A stretch of DNA of 45,881 nucleotides. Source: Elainella saxicola E1. Lineage in GTDB: Bacteria; Cyanobacteriota; Cyanobacteriia; Elainellales; Elainellaceae. The DNA lies in assembly GCA_002796835.1 (NCBI GenBank), contig LUGL01000024.1, positions 118,176 through 164,056 on the forward strand, read 5' to 3'. The translations under genes were made by a program, and so were the position numbers. Positions 35,901-43,899 of the stretch are shown here, in pieces (position 1 is the first letter of the stretch; each line of letters opens with the position of its first letter). Under the pieces are notes generated by a model. That model was given only the letters and a program-made list of their open reading frames with translations. It searched no databases and had not been told where the DNA came from.

Positions 35901-36482
35901 CTGCTTGCCACCGCAGGGAGCGATCGAACCATCAGGATATGGGATACCAGAACAGGGAAATGTATTAATGTCCTGAGCGGTTGTCCTAGCCAAATTCGAG
36001 AAGTTGCCTTTAGCTTAGATGGCAAGCTGATTGCTTCTGTAGGGGATGATCAATGTGTCTGGCTGTGGAATGTAGAGAAGGGTGAATGTTGGAAAACTTT
36101 GCAAGGACATGATTGTGTTGTGCGATCGGTAACGTTTAGTCTAGACAGCAAGAAAGTGATTACGGGAAGTGAGGATCAAACCGTAAAGGTATGGGATATC
36201 CAGACAGGAAATTGTCTGAGAACAATTCGAGGTCATACCGGCAGGGTTTACACAGTGAAACTTCAGCCCAATACCTCTGTGGTTGCGAGTGGTGGCCAGG
36301 ATCAGACGATCAAATTCTGGGATATTGAAACAGGCGAATGTTTACAGACGTTAAGAGTACCTAGCCTTTGTGAAGGAATGAACATTGCCTATGCAAGTGG
36401 CCTAACAGAGGCACAAAAGCAGAGTTTACTTGGTCTGGGAGCAACTGAATCTCAAACTTCTCAAGTCACGATCCTCCTGTAG
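32907..36482 (+). CDS. STAND NTPase with vMAP-like N-terminus, NB-ARC and 14 WD40 repeats
   Basis: A signal-transduction ATPase of 1191 residues. The N-terminal small helical domain (residues 1-90; FTEVQEAVFRGVWAKQSYQEI, ALGDRVTKNNL) resembles the vWA-MoxR-associated domain common in cyanobacterial STAND proteins. An NB-ARC ATPase follows, with Walker A GMGGMGKTS at 137-145 and Walker B CLVVLDNLE. Next come a winged-helix region (LLQPVVMEYVTNRL), a short pentapeptide-like stretch (LAGVKLSRANFAHADLAKSVF) and 14 WD40 blades, enough for two seven-bladed propellers. The propellers probably act as ligand sensor or scaffold. No N-terminal effector enzyme is present, so an effector may act in trans. 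ATG 32907 is chosen; the frame is open to 32838. The lipoxygenase gene follows 173 bases later. Confidence 0.92.
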   Translation: MGISLEVALTLVQDILGQTKFTEVQEAVFRGVWAKQSYQEIINQAAQNGFYYSLGHLKNTGSDLWQALSDALGDRVTKNNLPTLLERYQQQHQSHLDDRQDWGEAVLPVQFYGRSRELAMLKSWIVKDQCRVVALLGMGGMGKTSLAIKLVQEILDTGNYERLFWRSLLNAPSIDCILQELIHFLADQQDIEIAATVEGKITQALSYLKQVRCLVVLDNLESVLQDSSSAGAYPPDHEAYGLLIQRFGEVAHSSCLLLTSREKPREVAWAEGPDSRVRSFLLKGLTFSAGQTIFQRKGCFGLDENSLQQLFNHYAGNPLALNIVASGVQELFDGDLKELFPYMQQGWLQFDDINDILARQFDRLSMAEQEVMYWLAINREPVSHVELMEDIVSVTVKQQLLDALKSLARRCLIERNEKRWLLQPVVMEYVTNRLIQQVCHEVVQQDYALLNSHALLKAQGKDYVRQAQSSLILQPLLAALTTQLGSQKNIEFQLRQILEQLRIKAPLQPGYTAGNILNLLRELSLDLSRIDCSYLTVWQANLAGVKLSRANFAHADLAKSVFTDTFGAVISLAVSPQGNLFASGGEFGEVHLWQTKDGKALQVLQGHTGWVFSVAFSPDGQTLASSSHDQTVKLWDVSTGECLQTLYEHTDWIWAVAFSPNGQWLATAGEDCKICLWHVRSGQILHRLQGCQAMRSVAFSPDGQLLVSGNNDCTIDLWEVQAGKHLRTFTGHRTWVWTVAFHPDGKHFASGSLDAAIHLWNLEDETYTIFTGHKDLVRSLAFSPDGNTLASSSNDQMIKLWDIQTGRCLKTLKGHTDWVWAVVFAASTQGDSAPILISGDGNKLLKLWDANTGQCLKTHQGYTAEVYSIALTSSMVCSGSSDGIVRLWDTDSGRELRALRKSQYRILAIALSPTDPILASAGKSTTLWNVETGEVLRTLDGHTSFVSAVCFNSTGNVLATGSLDTTIKLWDVHSGRLLKTLRGHNHLVWSVCFSPDDSLLATAGSDRTIRIWDTRTGKCINVLSGCPSQIREVAFSLDGKLIASVGDDQCVWLWNVEKGECWKTLQGHDCVVRSVTFSLDSKKVITGSEDQTVKVWDIQTGNCLRTIRGHTGRVYTVKLQPNTSVVASGGQDQTIKFWDIETGECLQTLRVPSLCEGMNIAYASGLTEAQKQSLLGLGATESQTSQVTILL

Positions 36483-36508
36483 GTCACTAAGAAATAGAAT
36501 CTCTTGCG

Positions 36509-36529
36509 GGGTAGGCATCTTGCCTGCCC
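36509..36529. repeat. Dispersed-type hairpin repeat
   Basis: GGGTAGGC-ATCTT-GCCTGCCC forms an 8-bp stem with one G.U pair, 27 bases after the STAND stop codon. Sequences with this GGCATCTTGCC-type core are, from general familiarity, widespread intergenic repeats in filamentous cyanobacteria. It may also end transcription. Confidence 0.6.
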
Positions 36530-36655
36530 AGACAGTTCAAGCAACCCATACCACATGATTTAATCCACAATCCTAAGTTAGGTGAAGATTCGCTTTATCC
36601 TATCCTTTGTTCATCCAGTCCATATCAGTAATATATTGAAAAGCGCGGAAACTCA

Positions 36656-38311
36656 ATGATACCTATGTCGTCTGTATTACCCTGTTTGCCCGATCCTTCA
36701 AATCAAAGTGAGCGTCAGAAGTATTTAAGGAGACAAAGACTAGCCTATCAGTATGATCATGCTTTTTTAGAGCCGTTACCCCTATTGAATACAGCTCATC
36801 AAGGCTTGCCATTTGCAGAATGGTTATCTCCTAAGTATCTGGTGACACGACTGATTCAAACTAGCAAGTTACCCTTAAACCAAACATTGGCTCGTGTGCG
36901 GGCCATCTTCGATCGGGTTGATGAGTTGGAAGACTATCAAGACTTCTTTCCGTTTTTGCCAAAGCCATCGGTTATGCAAAACTATTATGAAGATAAATCC
37001 TTTGCAGAACAACGGCTTTCTGGCCCAAATCCGGTTGTTTTACAACGATTCTCGGATGAGTTGAAGATTCGCTTTGCAGAGGATTTGAAAGTTCTTCAAG
37101 GAACCCTGCAGAGTCAAGGCAGCTCACTGGATCTCGACGCAATTCTGAATGCCGAAAATCTCTACTTAGCCGATTACACCAATCTCGCCTTTGTTCAGAG
37201 AGGGAGTTATGAAGATAAACGGCAGTATTTGGCAGCCCCCCTGGCTTTCTTCTATTATGAGCATTCTAACGAACATCCAGGATTACGTCCCCTCGGTATT
37301 CGCATTAGTAGAACCGGACCAGTGATTACACCTGGGGATCGTCATTGGAGCTGGCAATATGCAAAGTTATGCGTTCAAATTGCAGATGCGAACCACCATG
37401 AAATGAGTACCCATCTTTGCCGCACCCATTTTGTGATGGAACCTTTTGCGATCGCCACTGCGCGACAATTGGCTAAAAATCATCCGCTTGGTTTACTGTT
37501 GCGTCCACACTTTCGCTTCCTGTTGGCGAATGGAGAGTTGGGGCGGACTCGTCTACTGGGCTATATCGATCGATTGCTGCCGGGAACACTCGCGGACTCT
37601 TTGAAGATAGTCACATCATCTTATAAATCATGGAATTTTCAGCGATCGGCATTCCCACAAGCGATTAAAAATCGTGGGATGGATGATCAGAATGCCTTTC
37701 CTCATTACCCTTATCGGGATGATGGCAACTTACTTTGGCATGCAATTTATGACTTCGTCTTTGCATATTTGCAGATTTACTATGAGACTCCTCAGGTTCT
37801 GAAAAATGATTCTGAGTTGCAAGCCTGGGCTGAAGAGTTAGCGTCACCACTGGGGGGCAGAGTCCAGGGTTTTCCACATCCCATTCTCGACATTGAACAA
37901 CTGGTCGATATTGTGACAAATATTATCTTTACCTCTGGGCCTCAACATTCGGCTGTCAATTACACACAGTATGAATACATGTCTTATATGCCAAATATGC
38001 CCTTCGCGGCTTATCAGCCGATTCGAAAAACGGCAGATATTCAAAATGAACTGAGTCTCGTTCCTGTTCTGCCACCTCGGACTCAGGCAGCAGAACAGCT
38101 AGCAATTATGTACATTCTTGGCTTGCCTTATTACTACGACAAATTAGGACACTATGACCATCCTTTTGCTGGTAAAGCAAAGCAATGTGTTGAAAATTTT
38201 CAGGAGGCTTTGAACGAAGCTGAACAAAAAATCGATGCAAGGAATCAGTATCGATCGATCAAGTACCCATATCTCAAGCCCAGTCAAATTACCAATAGCA
38301 TCAGCATTTGA
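36656..38311 (+). CDS. Lipoxygenase family protein
   Basis: A 551-residue single-domain lipoxygenase without the plant/animal PLAT domain. Lipoxygenases insert O2 into polyunsaturated fatty acids to give hydroperoxides, the precursors of oxylipins. All five iron ligands are recognisable: H253 and H258 in STHLCRTH (preceded by WQYAKLCVQIADANHHE), H431 and N435 in GPQHSAVNY, and the C-terminal isoleucine I551. A signal peptide is not evident, so it is probably cytoplasmic. The start is ATG 36656; ATG 36665 is an alternative, both near a weak GGAA. It follows the STAND NTPase on the same strand and may be co-transcribed. A convergent RTX fragment lies downstream. Confidence 0.93.
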   Translation: MIPMSSVLPCLPDPSNQSERQKYLRRQRLAYQYDHAFLEPLPLLNTAHQGLPFAEWLSPKYLVTRLIQTSKLPLNQTLARVRAIFDRVDELEDYQDFFPFLPKPSVMQNYYEDKSFAEQRLSGPNPVVLQRFSDELKIRFAEDLKVLQGTLQSQGSSLDLDAILNAENLYLADYTNLAFVQRGSYEDKRQYLAAPLAFFYYEHSNEHPGLRPLGIRISRTGPVITPGDRHWSWQYAKLCVQIADANHHEMSTHLCRTHFVMEPFAIATARQLAKNHPLGLLLRPHFRFLLANGELGRTRLLGYIDRLLPGTLADSLKIVTSSYKSWNFQRSAFPQAIKNRGMDDQNAFPHYPYRDDGNLLWHAIYDFVFAYLQIYYETPQVLKNDSELQAWAEELASPLGGRVQGFPHPILDIEQLVDIVTNIIFTSGPQHSAVNYTQYEYMSYMPNMPFAAYQPIRKTADIQNELSLVPVLPPRTQAAEQLAIMYILGLPYYYDKLGHYDHPFAGKAKQCVENFQEALNEAEQKIDARNQYRSIKYPYLKPSQITNSISI

Positions 38312-38428
38312 CGATAGGATTCTAGCCGATCGAAAAAACTGATCCCCCAATGGCCATCGCCAAAGCACGCTTGGTTTCAGAATCGGAAAGCAACACCTAA
38401 GTAAGGTCCCTGGAACAGCAGATTCAAT

Positions 38429-38803
38429 TCAAGGTTTTCCCCCAACTTCCGTATTATATTGCAGGCTGGAAAGGCGATAAGCGCTGACCCAGCCTGCAAG
38501 TTGGGGCGACAAATTCCAGCGCAGCCCCCCTCCATTCAGCAGGTCGTCTCCTGAACCACCACTCAAGAAGTCGATGCCACCCCCTCCAATCAATGTGTCT
38601 TGACCTGTCTGACCAAATAACCCGTCGAGGCCGGCTCCACCGCGCAGAATGTCGTTTCCGAAGACACCTGCCAGCAAATCATTATCCTGGAGTCCTTGGA
38701 GCCGATCATCTCCCCACCCACCCAGCAGCGTCTCCCTGCCACGATTGCCTTTCTGGGGATCATCCTCACCCGTTCGTTTTTCATACGTTTCACAAAGAGT
38801 CAA
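38429..38803 (-). pseudogene. RTX calcium-binding repeat fragment
   Basis: A 124-residue open frame with about six RTX nonapeptides (GGWGDDRLQ, GVFGNDILR, GGAGLDGLF, GQTGQDTLI, GGGGIDFLS, GGSGDDLLN) followed by a short tail. It begins at TTG with no ribosome binding site; an out-of-frame ATG just upstream runs into a stop. The N-terminus therefore looks lost, and it is probably the decayed 3' part of a longer RTX gene. A functional small protein from a TTG start cannot be excluded. Confidence 0.6.
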
Positions 38804-38968
38804 TCATAAAAGCTCATTCACTTAGATCACAACCAGTGTTATGTCAACATTAATAGCCCTAATTATTAGATTTGAAACATCCAGCAATATCCTTCTCCCG
38901 AATCGAAGAAGTTCGAAAGAAAACAACCAATGTTGGAGAAATCGTCGAGCAAATGCAAATTTCAGGTT

Positions 38969-39898
38969 TTAATCGATAGCTTGCTTCAACGGAAATACCT
39001 GTTTCCAATCCTGCTTCATGTCTACTACTACCCAGCCCTCTTTTTCAGCATCGAGCAGAGCCTGTTTGAGACTGCTCATACCTGCTTGATCGTAGGCAAA
39101 CTCGCGATCGCCATCGGTATGTCGCACAATCATCCCCAGACTGACTCCTGAACCGGCAGTAACCCACTGCAACATCTGCAAATCACCATCGGAATTGCCA
39201 AAAGCAGCGATCGGTCGTCTGCCGATATAATGCTGAATGGCGGCGGGTTTACCTGCCTTGTCATTAAAGAAATAGAGTTCTGGCAGTCGCAGAATCACGG
39301 GTTTGCCATCGCGCCATTCATACTGAGTTTTATTGCTGCTGCCAATCACCTGTTCTGGGGGAACCCCGTAGATCTGCTCCGTGCAGGCCCGCATGAATTC
39401 CACCCCACCGCCAGAGACAATGAAATTTTTGAAGCCATGGGCTTGCAGATAGGCCAATAGTTCCAGCATGGGCTGGTAGACCAAGTCTGTATAAGGCCGA
39501 CGCAGGGTGGGATGTTTTGCCGTCGCCAGCCAATCTTTAGCGATCGTGGCAAACTCATCGGTTGTCATGCCAGCGTGGGTTGCCATCACCAATTCCAGCA
39601 ATGCTGATTCGCCTCCCGCCATTGCCGATTTCAAGTTTCCTTTCAGCACCGAGGCAAACGGCTCCTGGGTCTGCCACTCCGGATGCTGGGGCGCGAGTTG
39701 TTGAACTCGATCGAAAACAAAGAATGCCTGCACATACAGCGGTTGCTCTACCCAGAGGGTGCCGTCGTTGTCAAAGACTGCAATGCGATCGCCGGAAGGT
39801 ACAAAGGATGGGCTATTTGGTGTGGTCACTTTCGCCACAAAATCCAGAACGGCCTGTTTTGCAGCACCATCATTCCAGGAAGCGAGGGGATCAGTCAT
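38969..39898 (-). CDS. HAD-superfamily hydrolase (phosphoserine-phosphatase-like)
   Basis: A 309-residue cytoplasmic HAD phosphatase. Motif I is VFDNDGTLW (nucleophile D43, acid/base D45), motif II FIVSGGG, motif III the lysine in FFNDKAGKP, and motif IV AFGNSDGDLQM. A helical cap lies between motifs I and II. The substrate is unknown; the cap and motifs resemble phosphoserine-phosphatase-like haloacid dehalogenase proteins. The gene is downstream of the arylsulfatase on the same strand with an 87-base gap, so co-transcription is likely. Together they could strip sulfate and phosphate esters from one substrate (inference). The ATG start has a weak ribosome binding site. Confidence 0.88.
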   Translation of the reverse strand: MTDPLASWNDGAAKQAVLDFVAKVTTPNSPSFVPSGDRIAVFDNDGTLWVEQPLYVQAFFVFDRVQQLAPQHPEWQTQEPFASVLKGNLKSAMAGGESALLELVMATHAGMTTDEFATIAKDWLATAKHPTLRRPYTDLVYQPMLELLAYLQAHGFKNFIVSGGGVEFMRACTEQIYGVPPEQVIGSSNKTQYEWRDGKPVILRLPELYFFNDKAGKPAAIQHYIGRRPIAAFGNSDGDLQMLQWVTAGSGVSLGMIVRHTDGDREFAYDQAGMSSLKQALLDAEKEGWVVVDMKQDWKQVFPLKQAID

Positions 39899-39985
39899 AC
39901 CAGATAAAAAAGTACAGAGTCAAGCGATGAAGATTGGGGGTAGAAACCCGATAGGTTGAACAAACCGGGTTTCTGGTTGGCTTAG

Positions 39986-41479
39986 TTAGTGATTGCGGCT
40001 ACTGGCTGCATCTTCTAGCTGCCGCATTACCGCATCTAGGTTAAAGGAAGCTGGTTTCTGTCGGGGTGGAAACTGCACAAACGCATCGATTTGTTGCGCG
40101 ACCAGTCCCTGCATTCCGTACACCAGATAGGCATGAGAGATCACCCAGTCCCAATAGGTATTGGAATTCTCATCCGCTCGCTCAAACGGATCGCGTCGCA
40201 AATTAAACATTTTGGGTGCCCGCAGTGCCACAAACGGCTCAAACCAGCATTGCAGTGTCTTTGCCCGCTGTTCCATCAAAACCATCTTCCAATCCCCATG
40301 TCGGATAGCAATCAGATCACCATCATCGCTGAAGTAGAAAACTGCGTTCCGTGGGCTTTCCTTCACCTCACTGCTGAGATAGGGCAGCATATTGAAGCCA
40401 TCAATATGGACTTTGTAGGTGCGATCGCCGATGGTATGCCCGTTCAGCAGCTTTTCCTTAATCTCTGGCTCACCTGCGGCAGCTAATAGGGTGGGTAACC
40501 AGTCCTGGTGAGAAACGAGGCCATTTACCACCGACCCTGCCGGGAACTTACCAGGCCAGCGAATAAAAGCTGGAACTCGCCAACCGCCCTCCCAGTTAGT
40601 ATTCTTTTCACTACGGAAGGGGGTAATCCCCGCATCTGGCCACGTGTTGTAGTGAACCCCATTATCGGTGGAGTACATCACAATCGTATCTTCGGCAATG
40701 CCCAATTCATCTAGCTTGTCGAGCATTTGACCAATCAATTCGTCGTGAGCCACCATGACATCGTTGTAATCCCCCTGGCCGCTCTTGCCTTTATGTTTGT
40801 CAGGGCAGTGGGTACGGAAGTGCATGGCGGTAGTGTTGTACCAAACAAAGAAAGGTTTACCGTCCTGATGGCACTGGTCGATGAAGCGGAGGGCATGCTC
40901 GGTCACCTCTTCATCAATGGTTTCCATCCGTTTCTTGGTCAGAGGACCAGTGTCTTCTACTTTCTGCCCTCCCTGACCATCGGCCCAACTGTGAATCACA
41001 CCGCGAGGACCAAACCGTTGTTTGAAGGCAGGGTCTTTGGGGTAATCCGGATCTTCTGGTTCTTCTTCTGCGTTGAGGTGGTAGAGATTGCCAAAGAACT
41101 CATCAAACCCATGCATGGTGGGCAGAAACTCGTCTTTGTCTCCCAGGTGGTTCTTGCCAAACTGTCCCGTGGTGTAGCCTAGTGGTTTAAGCAGTTCAGC
41201 GATCGTTGGATCTTCTTTTCGGAGTCCAAGATCAGCTCCTGGCATCCCGACCTTGGTTAAGCCGGTACGGATGGGATTCTGTCCAGTAATGAAGGCGGCA
41301 CGGCCAGCAGTACAGCTCTGTTGCCCGTAGTAGTCGGTAAAGGCTACCCCTTCATTCGCCACGCGATCGATATTAGGAGTGCGATAGCCCATCTGACCTC
41401 GGCTGTTATAGCTGATATTCCACCAACCGATATCGTCGCCCCAGAGGATCAAAATATTTGGCTTCTTGCCCGTTGTCAT
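39986..41479 (-). CDS. Arylsulfatase (formylglycine-dependent, type I)
   Basis: A 497-residue sulfatase. The N-terminal metal-binding region is ILILWGDDIGWW (D15, D16). The catalytic motif is SCTAGRAAFITG, in which C56 of the C-x-A-x-R type sequence should be converted to formylglycine. Further conserved blocks are GKNHLGD and YSTDNG. It has no signal peptide, so unlike many secreted sulfatases it probably acts in the cytoplasm on an imported or internal sulfate ester. A dedicated formylglycine-generating enzyme is encoded at 42649-43668. GGAG nine bases before the ATG supports the start. It is divergent from the AraC regulator and shares a palindromic promoter region with it. Confidence 0.95.
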   Translation of the reverse strand: MTTGKKPNILILWGDDIGWWNISYNSRGQMGYRTPNIDRVANEGVAFTDYYGQQSCTAGRAAFITGQNPIRTGLTKVGMPGADLGLRKEDPTIAELLKPLGYTTGQFGKNHLGDKDEFLPTMHGFDEFFGNLYHLNAEEEPEDPDYPKDPAFKQRFGPRGVIHSWADGQGGQKVEDTGPLTKKRMETIDEEVTEHALRFIDQCHQDGKPFFVWYNTTAMHFRTHCPDKHKGKSGQGDYNDVMVAHDELIGQMLDKLDELGIAEDTIVMYSTDNGVHYNTWPDAGITPFRSEKNTNWEGGWRVPAFIRWPGKFPAGSVVNGLVSHQDWLPTLLAAAGEPEIKEKLLNGHTIGDRTYKVHIDGFNMLPYLSSEVKESPRNAVFYFSDDGDLIAIRHGDWKMVLMEQRAKTLQCWFEPFVALRAPKMFNLRRDPFERADENSNTYWDWVISHAYLVYGMQGLVAQQIDAFVQFPPRQKPASFNLDAVMRQLEDAASSRNH

Positions 41480-41586
41480 AGAGAGTCATCTCCAATGGAG
41501 TTATAAAAACTGAAATGGATTGAGAAAACAAAAGCTAATGCTTCTATGCATTATCTGGCATTGTTCAGACAACGGTATTAGCGTAG

Positions 41587-41600
41587 GATATTCGAATATC
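41587..41600. promoter_or_regulatory. Perfect 14-bp palindrome in the sulfatase/AraC promoter region
   Basis: GATATTCGAATATC is fully self-complementary and is bordered by AGCG (41580-41583) and CGCT (41600-41603). It lies 107 bases upstream of the sulfatase ATG and 67 bases upstream of the AraC ATG, so it is a good operator candidate for either gene. Confidence 0.6.
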
Positions 41601-41667
41601 GCTCTTCTGCATCAAATTCCATATTTTGTTCTTAAGCCTTTAAACAGAATTCTGTGAACATTTCGTA

Positions 41668-42645
41668 ATGATGTCTAGCATGATATCTAGTTGTCCCATC
41701 CGCCAGTATTGTTTTCGCAACTCCGAAGCACTGAGTCAGGCGCTGAATGCCCGCCGACAAACCACAATTCGGCAGTTGAGCTTGAATCCCTTACAATGCA
41801 ATTTGTTGCTAATTGAGAGTGAACCGATCAGCTTTTCCTTTTCAGAAACTTCTTGCTCATTGCACGTAGCGGGAGTAAAAGACAAGAGGTGTCTGGAATT
41901 TAGCTTTATTTTGCAGTCGGGGCAGCAGGACTTTTTTGCTCATGAGCAGGCTATCCCTGAAACCACTCTGTTTGGGTTTGATCCGACTCGGGAGGTGAAT
42001 TTAATTGTGCCAGCCAACAGCATCATCTGTGTGGTTCAAATCCAACGAGATGCATTTGACTGCTGTGCAGAACTGATGCAACGCAGTGATTTGAATGCCC
42101 AGTTTTTTAAAGCTAACTTTGTGACTGTTCCAAACATGATCAGTGGAGTGCAAGCGCATCTAAAAAAGTTATATGCAATCGCGATGCATCATCCAGAGCA
42201 TTTAACCCAGCCTCGATCGCACCATCGACTAGAAGATTTTATTCCCTTGCTGATCGATTCCATTCCCCATGCTTCCAGCCGGTTAGAGGCATCCTTGCAA
42301 TCGCCTCGCCGATTTAGGCTGGTGAAACAGGCAGAGGAGTATATGCGAGCGCATCTGGAAACACCTATCACGTTGATGTCATTGTGTCAGGTTCTATATA
42401 CGAGTGAACGCCCACTCACCTACGGCTTCCGCGAAGTGTATGGCAGTAGTCCGATGGCCTACCTGAAAACCTTGCGGCTCTACGCGGTACGCACCCAGCT
42501 TCAACAGGCCAAACCAACGACTACCAAAATTGCAGAAATTGCCAAGCGCTTTGACTTTCAGAGCCTGGGTCACTTCAGTCGAGACTACAAAACCATGTTT
42601 GGTGAATTACCCTCAGAAACCCTGAAGCAAGTCTTCAGGGATTAA
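41668..42645 (+). CDS. AraC-family transcriptional regulator
   Basis: A 325-residue regulator with a ligand-binding-like N-terminal domain of the AraC_binding_2 sort and a C-terminal AraC double helix-turn-helix: LVKQAEEYMRAHLETPITLMSLC, RPLTYGFREVYGSSPMAYLKTLRL, IAEIAKRFDFQSLGHFSRDYKTMFGELPSE. It is divergent from the arylsulfatase and convergent with the formylglycine-generating enzyme, so it probably controls this module. The effector could be a sulfated compound or its product (inference). Several in-frame ATGs (41668, 41671, 41680) make the exact start uncertain; none has a strong ribosome binding site. Confidence 0.92.
   Translation: MMSSMISSCPIRQYCFRNSEALSQALNARRQTTIRQLSLNPLQCNLLLIESEPISFSFSETSCSLHVAGVKDKRCLEFSFILQSGQQDFFAHEQAIPETTLFGFDPTREVNLIVPANSIICVVQIQRDAFDCCAELMQRSDLNAQFFKANFVTVPNMISGVQAHLKKLYAIAMHHPEHLTQPRSHHRLEDFIPLLIDSIPHASSRLEASLQSPRRFRLVKQAEEYMRAHLETPITLMSLCQVLYTSERPLTYGFREVYGSSPMAYLKTLRLYAVRTQLQQAKPTTTKIAEIAKRFDFQSLGHFSRDYKTMFGELPSETLKQVFRD
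42620..42640 (+). terminator. Terminator hairpin overlapping the end of the AraC gene
   Basis: CCCTGAAG-CAAGT-CTTCAGGG, a perfect 8-bp stem with a 5-base loop, is followed by ATTAATTTTTATCTCTTTTT. It lies within the last codons of the AraC gene, and the convergent gene ends only three bases after the AraC stop. It should act as an intrinsic terminator for the AraC transcript. Confidence 0.75.
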
Positions 42646-42648
42646 TTT

Positions 42649-43668
42649 TTATCTCTTTTTCTGATTGTGATGCGTTGGCGATTGCGGGCGGACAATCAAC
42701 CGAAAACCCAAATGACAGGTAGAAGTGTCTAGCGGTTCTGCCATGCGGGCTGGGGGGCGATAGCGACGACAATAGCTGGGTGCACACAAAAAGGAACCAC
42801 CCTTAATAACTTTGCGGGGAATTTTGACATCGGGTAGATTCGGGTCATAGCTAGCTTCGCGATCGCCCCCCCGTGGATTCACCCTGGTGCCACAGCAGGA
42901 GTCTGTTTGGATCTGACGGTGTTCCTGATACCAGTCCGTCGTCCACTCCCAGACATTACCAATCACGTCGTATAGCCCATAGCCATTGGCTGGAAAGGAA
43001 CCTACCGGAGATGTCCGCTCATAGCCATCGGTTTTCAAATTCTCCCAGGGAAATTCTCCCTGCCAGGTATTTGCCATCATTTTGCCTTGGGGATGGAGTT
43101 CATCGCCCCAGGCAAACTCCGCCTTCTCTAGTCCTCCCCAGGCTGCAAACTCCCACTCCGCTTCTGTAGGGATGGCTTTGCCAATCCAGTTCGCGTATGC
43201 TTCCACATCTTCAAAAGTGACATGCACGACTGGATGGTTTTCGCGTCCCTTGATGGAACTGCCAGGACCTTCTGGATGTCGCCAGTTTGCACCAGGAATG
43301 TAAGCCCACCAGTTGTAGTGATTTCCCCGGTCAATTGGACGATCGGGTTTGACAAACACACAGGAAGAGGGCTGCAACATTTCCGGTCGAGCACCAGGGT
43401 AGTCTTCCCGATTGGCTGGACGCTCTGCAAAGGTGACATAGCTCGTGGCTTTAACAAACTTCTGGAACTGGACATTGGTCACCAGGTATTGATCCATCCA
43501 GAAGCCATCCACCGTTACTGAATGAGCAGGAGCTTCTTCAGCATAGTGGTGATCCGATCCCATTAAAAAAGTGCCACCAGGAATCCACACCATACCCTTA
43601 GCCGGGGGACGACTGGCAGGTTTGGATGGTAATGAGAGGAACTGATTCTGACCCATAGAACTATACAT
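42649..43668 (-). CDS. Formylglycine-generating enzyme (sulfatase-modifying factor family)
   Basis: A 339-residue FGE-sulfatase-domain enzyme that oxidises the sulfatase active-site cysteine to formylglycine using copper and O2. Family landmarks are MVWIPGGTFLMGSD, FWMDQYLVTNVQF, RPTEAEWEFAA-like PTEAEWEFAAWGG, YDVIGNVWEWTTDW and KGGSFLCAPSYCRRYR. In the last block C295 and C300 occupy the positions of the copper-binding cysteine pair of true FGEs, so this is likely a real maturase rather than a cysteine-less paralogue. The sulfatase at 39986-41479 is the obvious partner. The ATG at 43668 is used; a GTG at 43701 and ATG at 43656 are alternatives. There is no signal peptide, consistent with cytoplasmic maturation. 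Confidence 0.93.
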   Translation of the reverse strand: MYSSMGQNQFLSLPSKPASRPPAKGMVWIPGGTFLMGSDHHYAEEAPAHSVTVDGFWMDQYLVTNVQFQKFVKATSYVTFAERPANREDYPGARPEMLQPSSCVFVKPDRPIDRGNHYNWWAYIPGANWRHPEGPGSSIKGRENHPVVHVTFEDVEAYANWIGKAIPTEAEWEFAAWGGLEKAEFAWGDELHPQGKMMANTWQGEFPWENLKTDGYERTSPVGSFPANGYGLYDVIGNVWEWTTDWYQEHRQIQTDSCCGTRVNPRGGDREASYDPNLPDVKIPRKVIKGGSFLCAPSYCRRYRPPARMAEPLDTSTCHLGFRLIVRPQSPTHHNQKKR

Positions 43669-43899
43669 GATGCAAACCAGCCAAGACGTGATTTTAACCA
43701 CGACTAGGTACTGAGCAAAATTATCTTTCAGCAGAATAGACTAAAAAAATAAGAAACTGATATGAATTCTGAAGCGATAAATATTGAAGTAATCCCATAG
43801 AGTTAAACAGTAGATCAAAAGAATCTGATGATTTACGCTAATGATCTATTCTTTCTTCTATATCATTTGATTCAAACCGTCATTTCAAGGCGCGACGTT

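Noticed and set aside
42033-42044. tRNA T-loop-like word GGTTCAAATCC
   Set aside because: It lies inside the AraC coding sequence, and no acceptor stem, anticodon arm or D-arm can be drawn around it.
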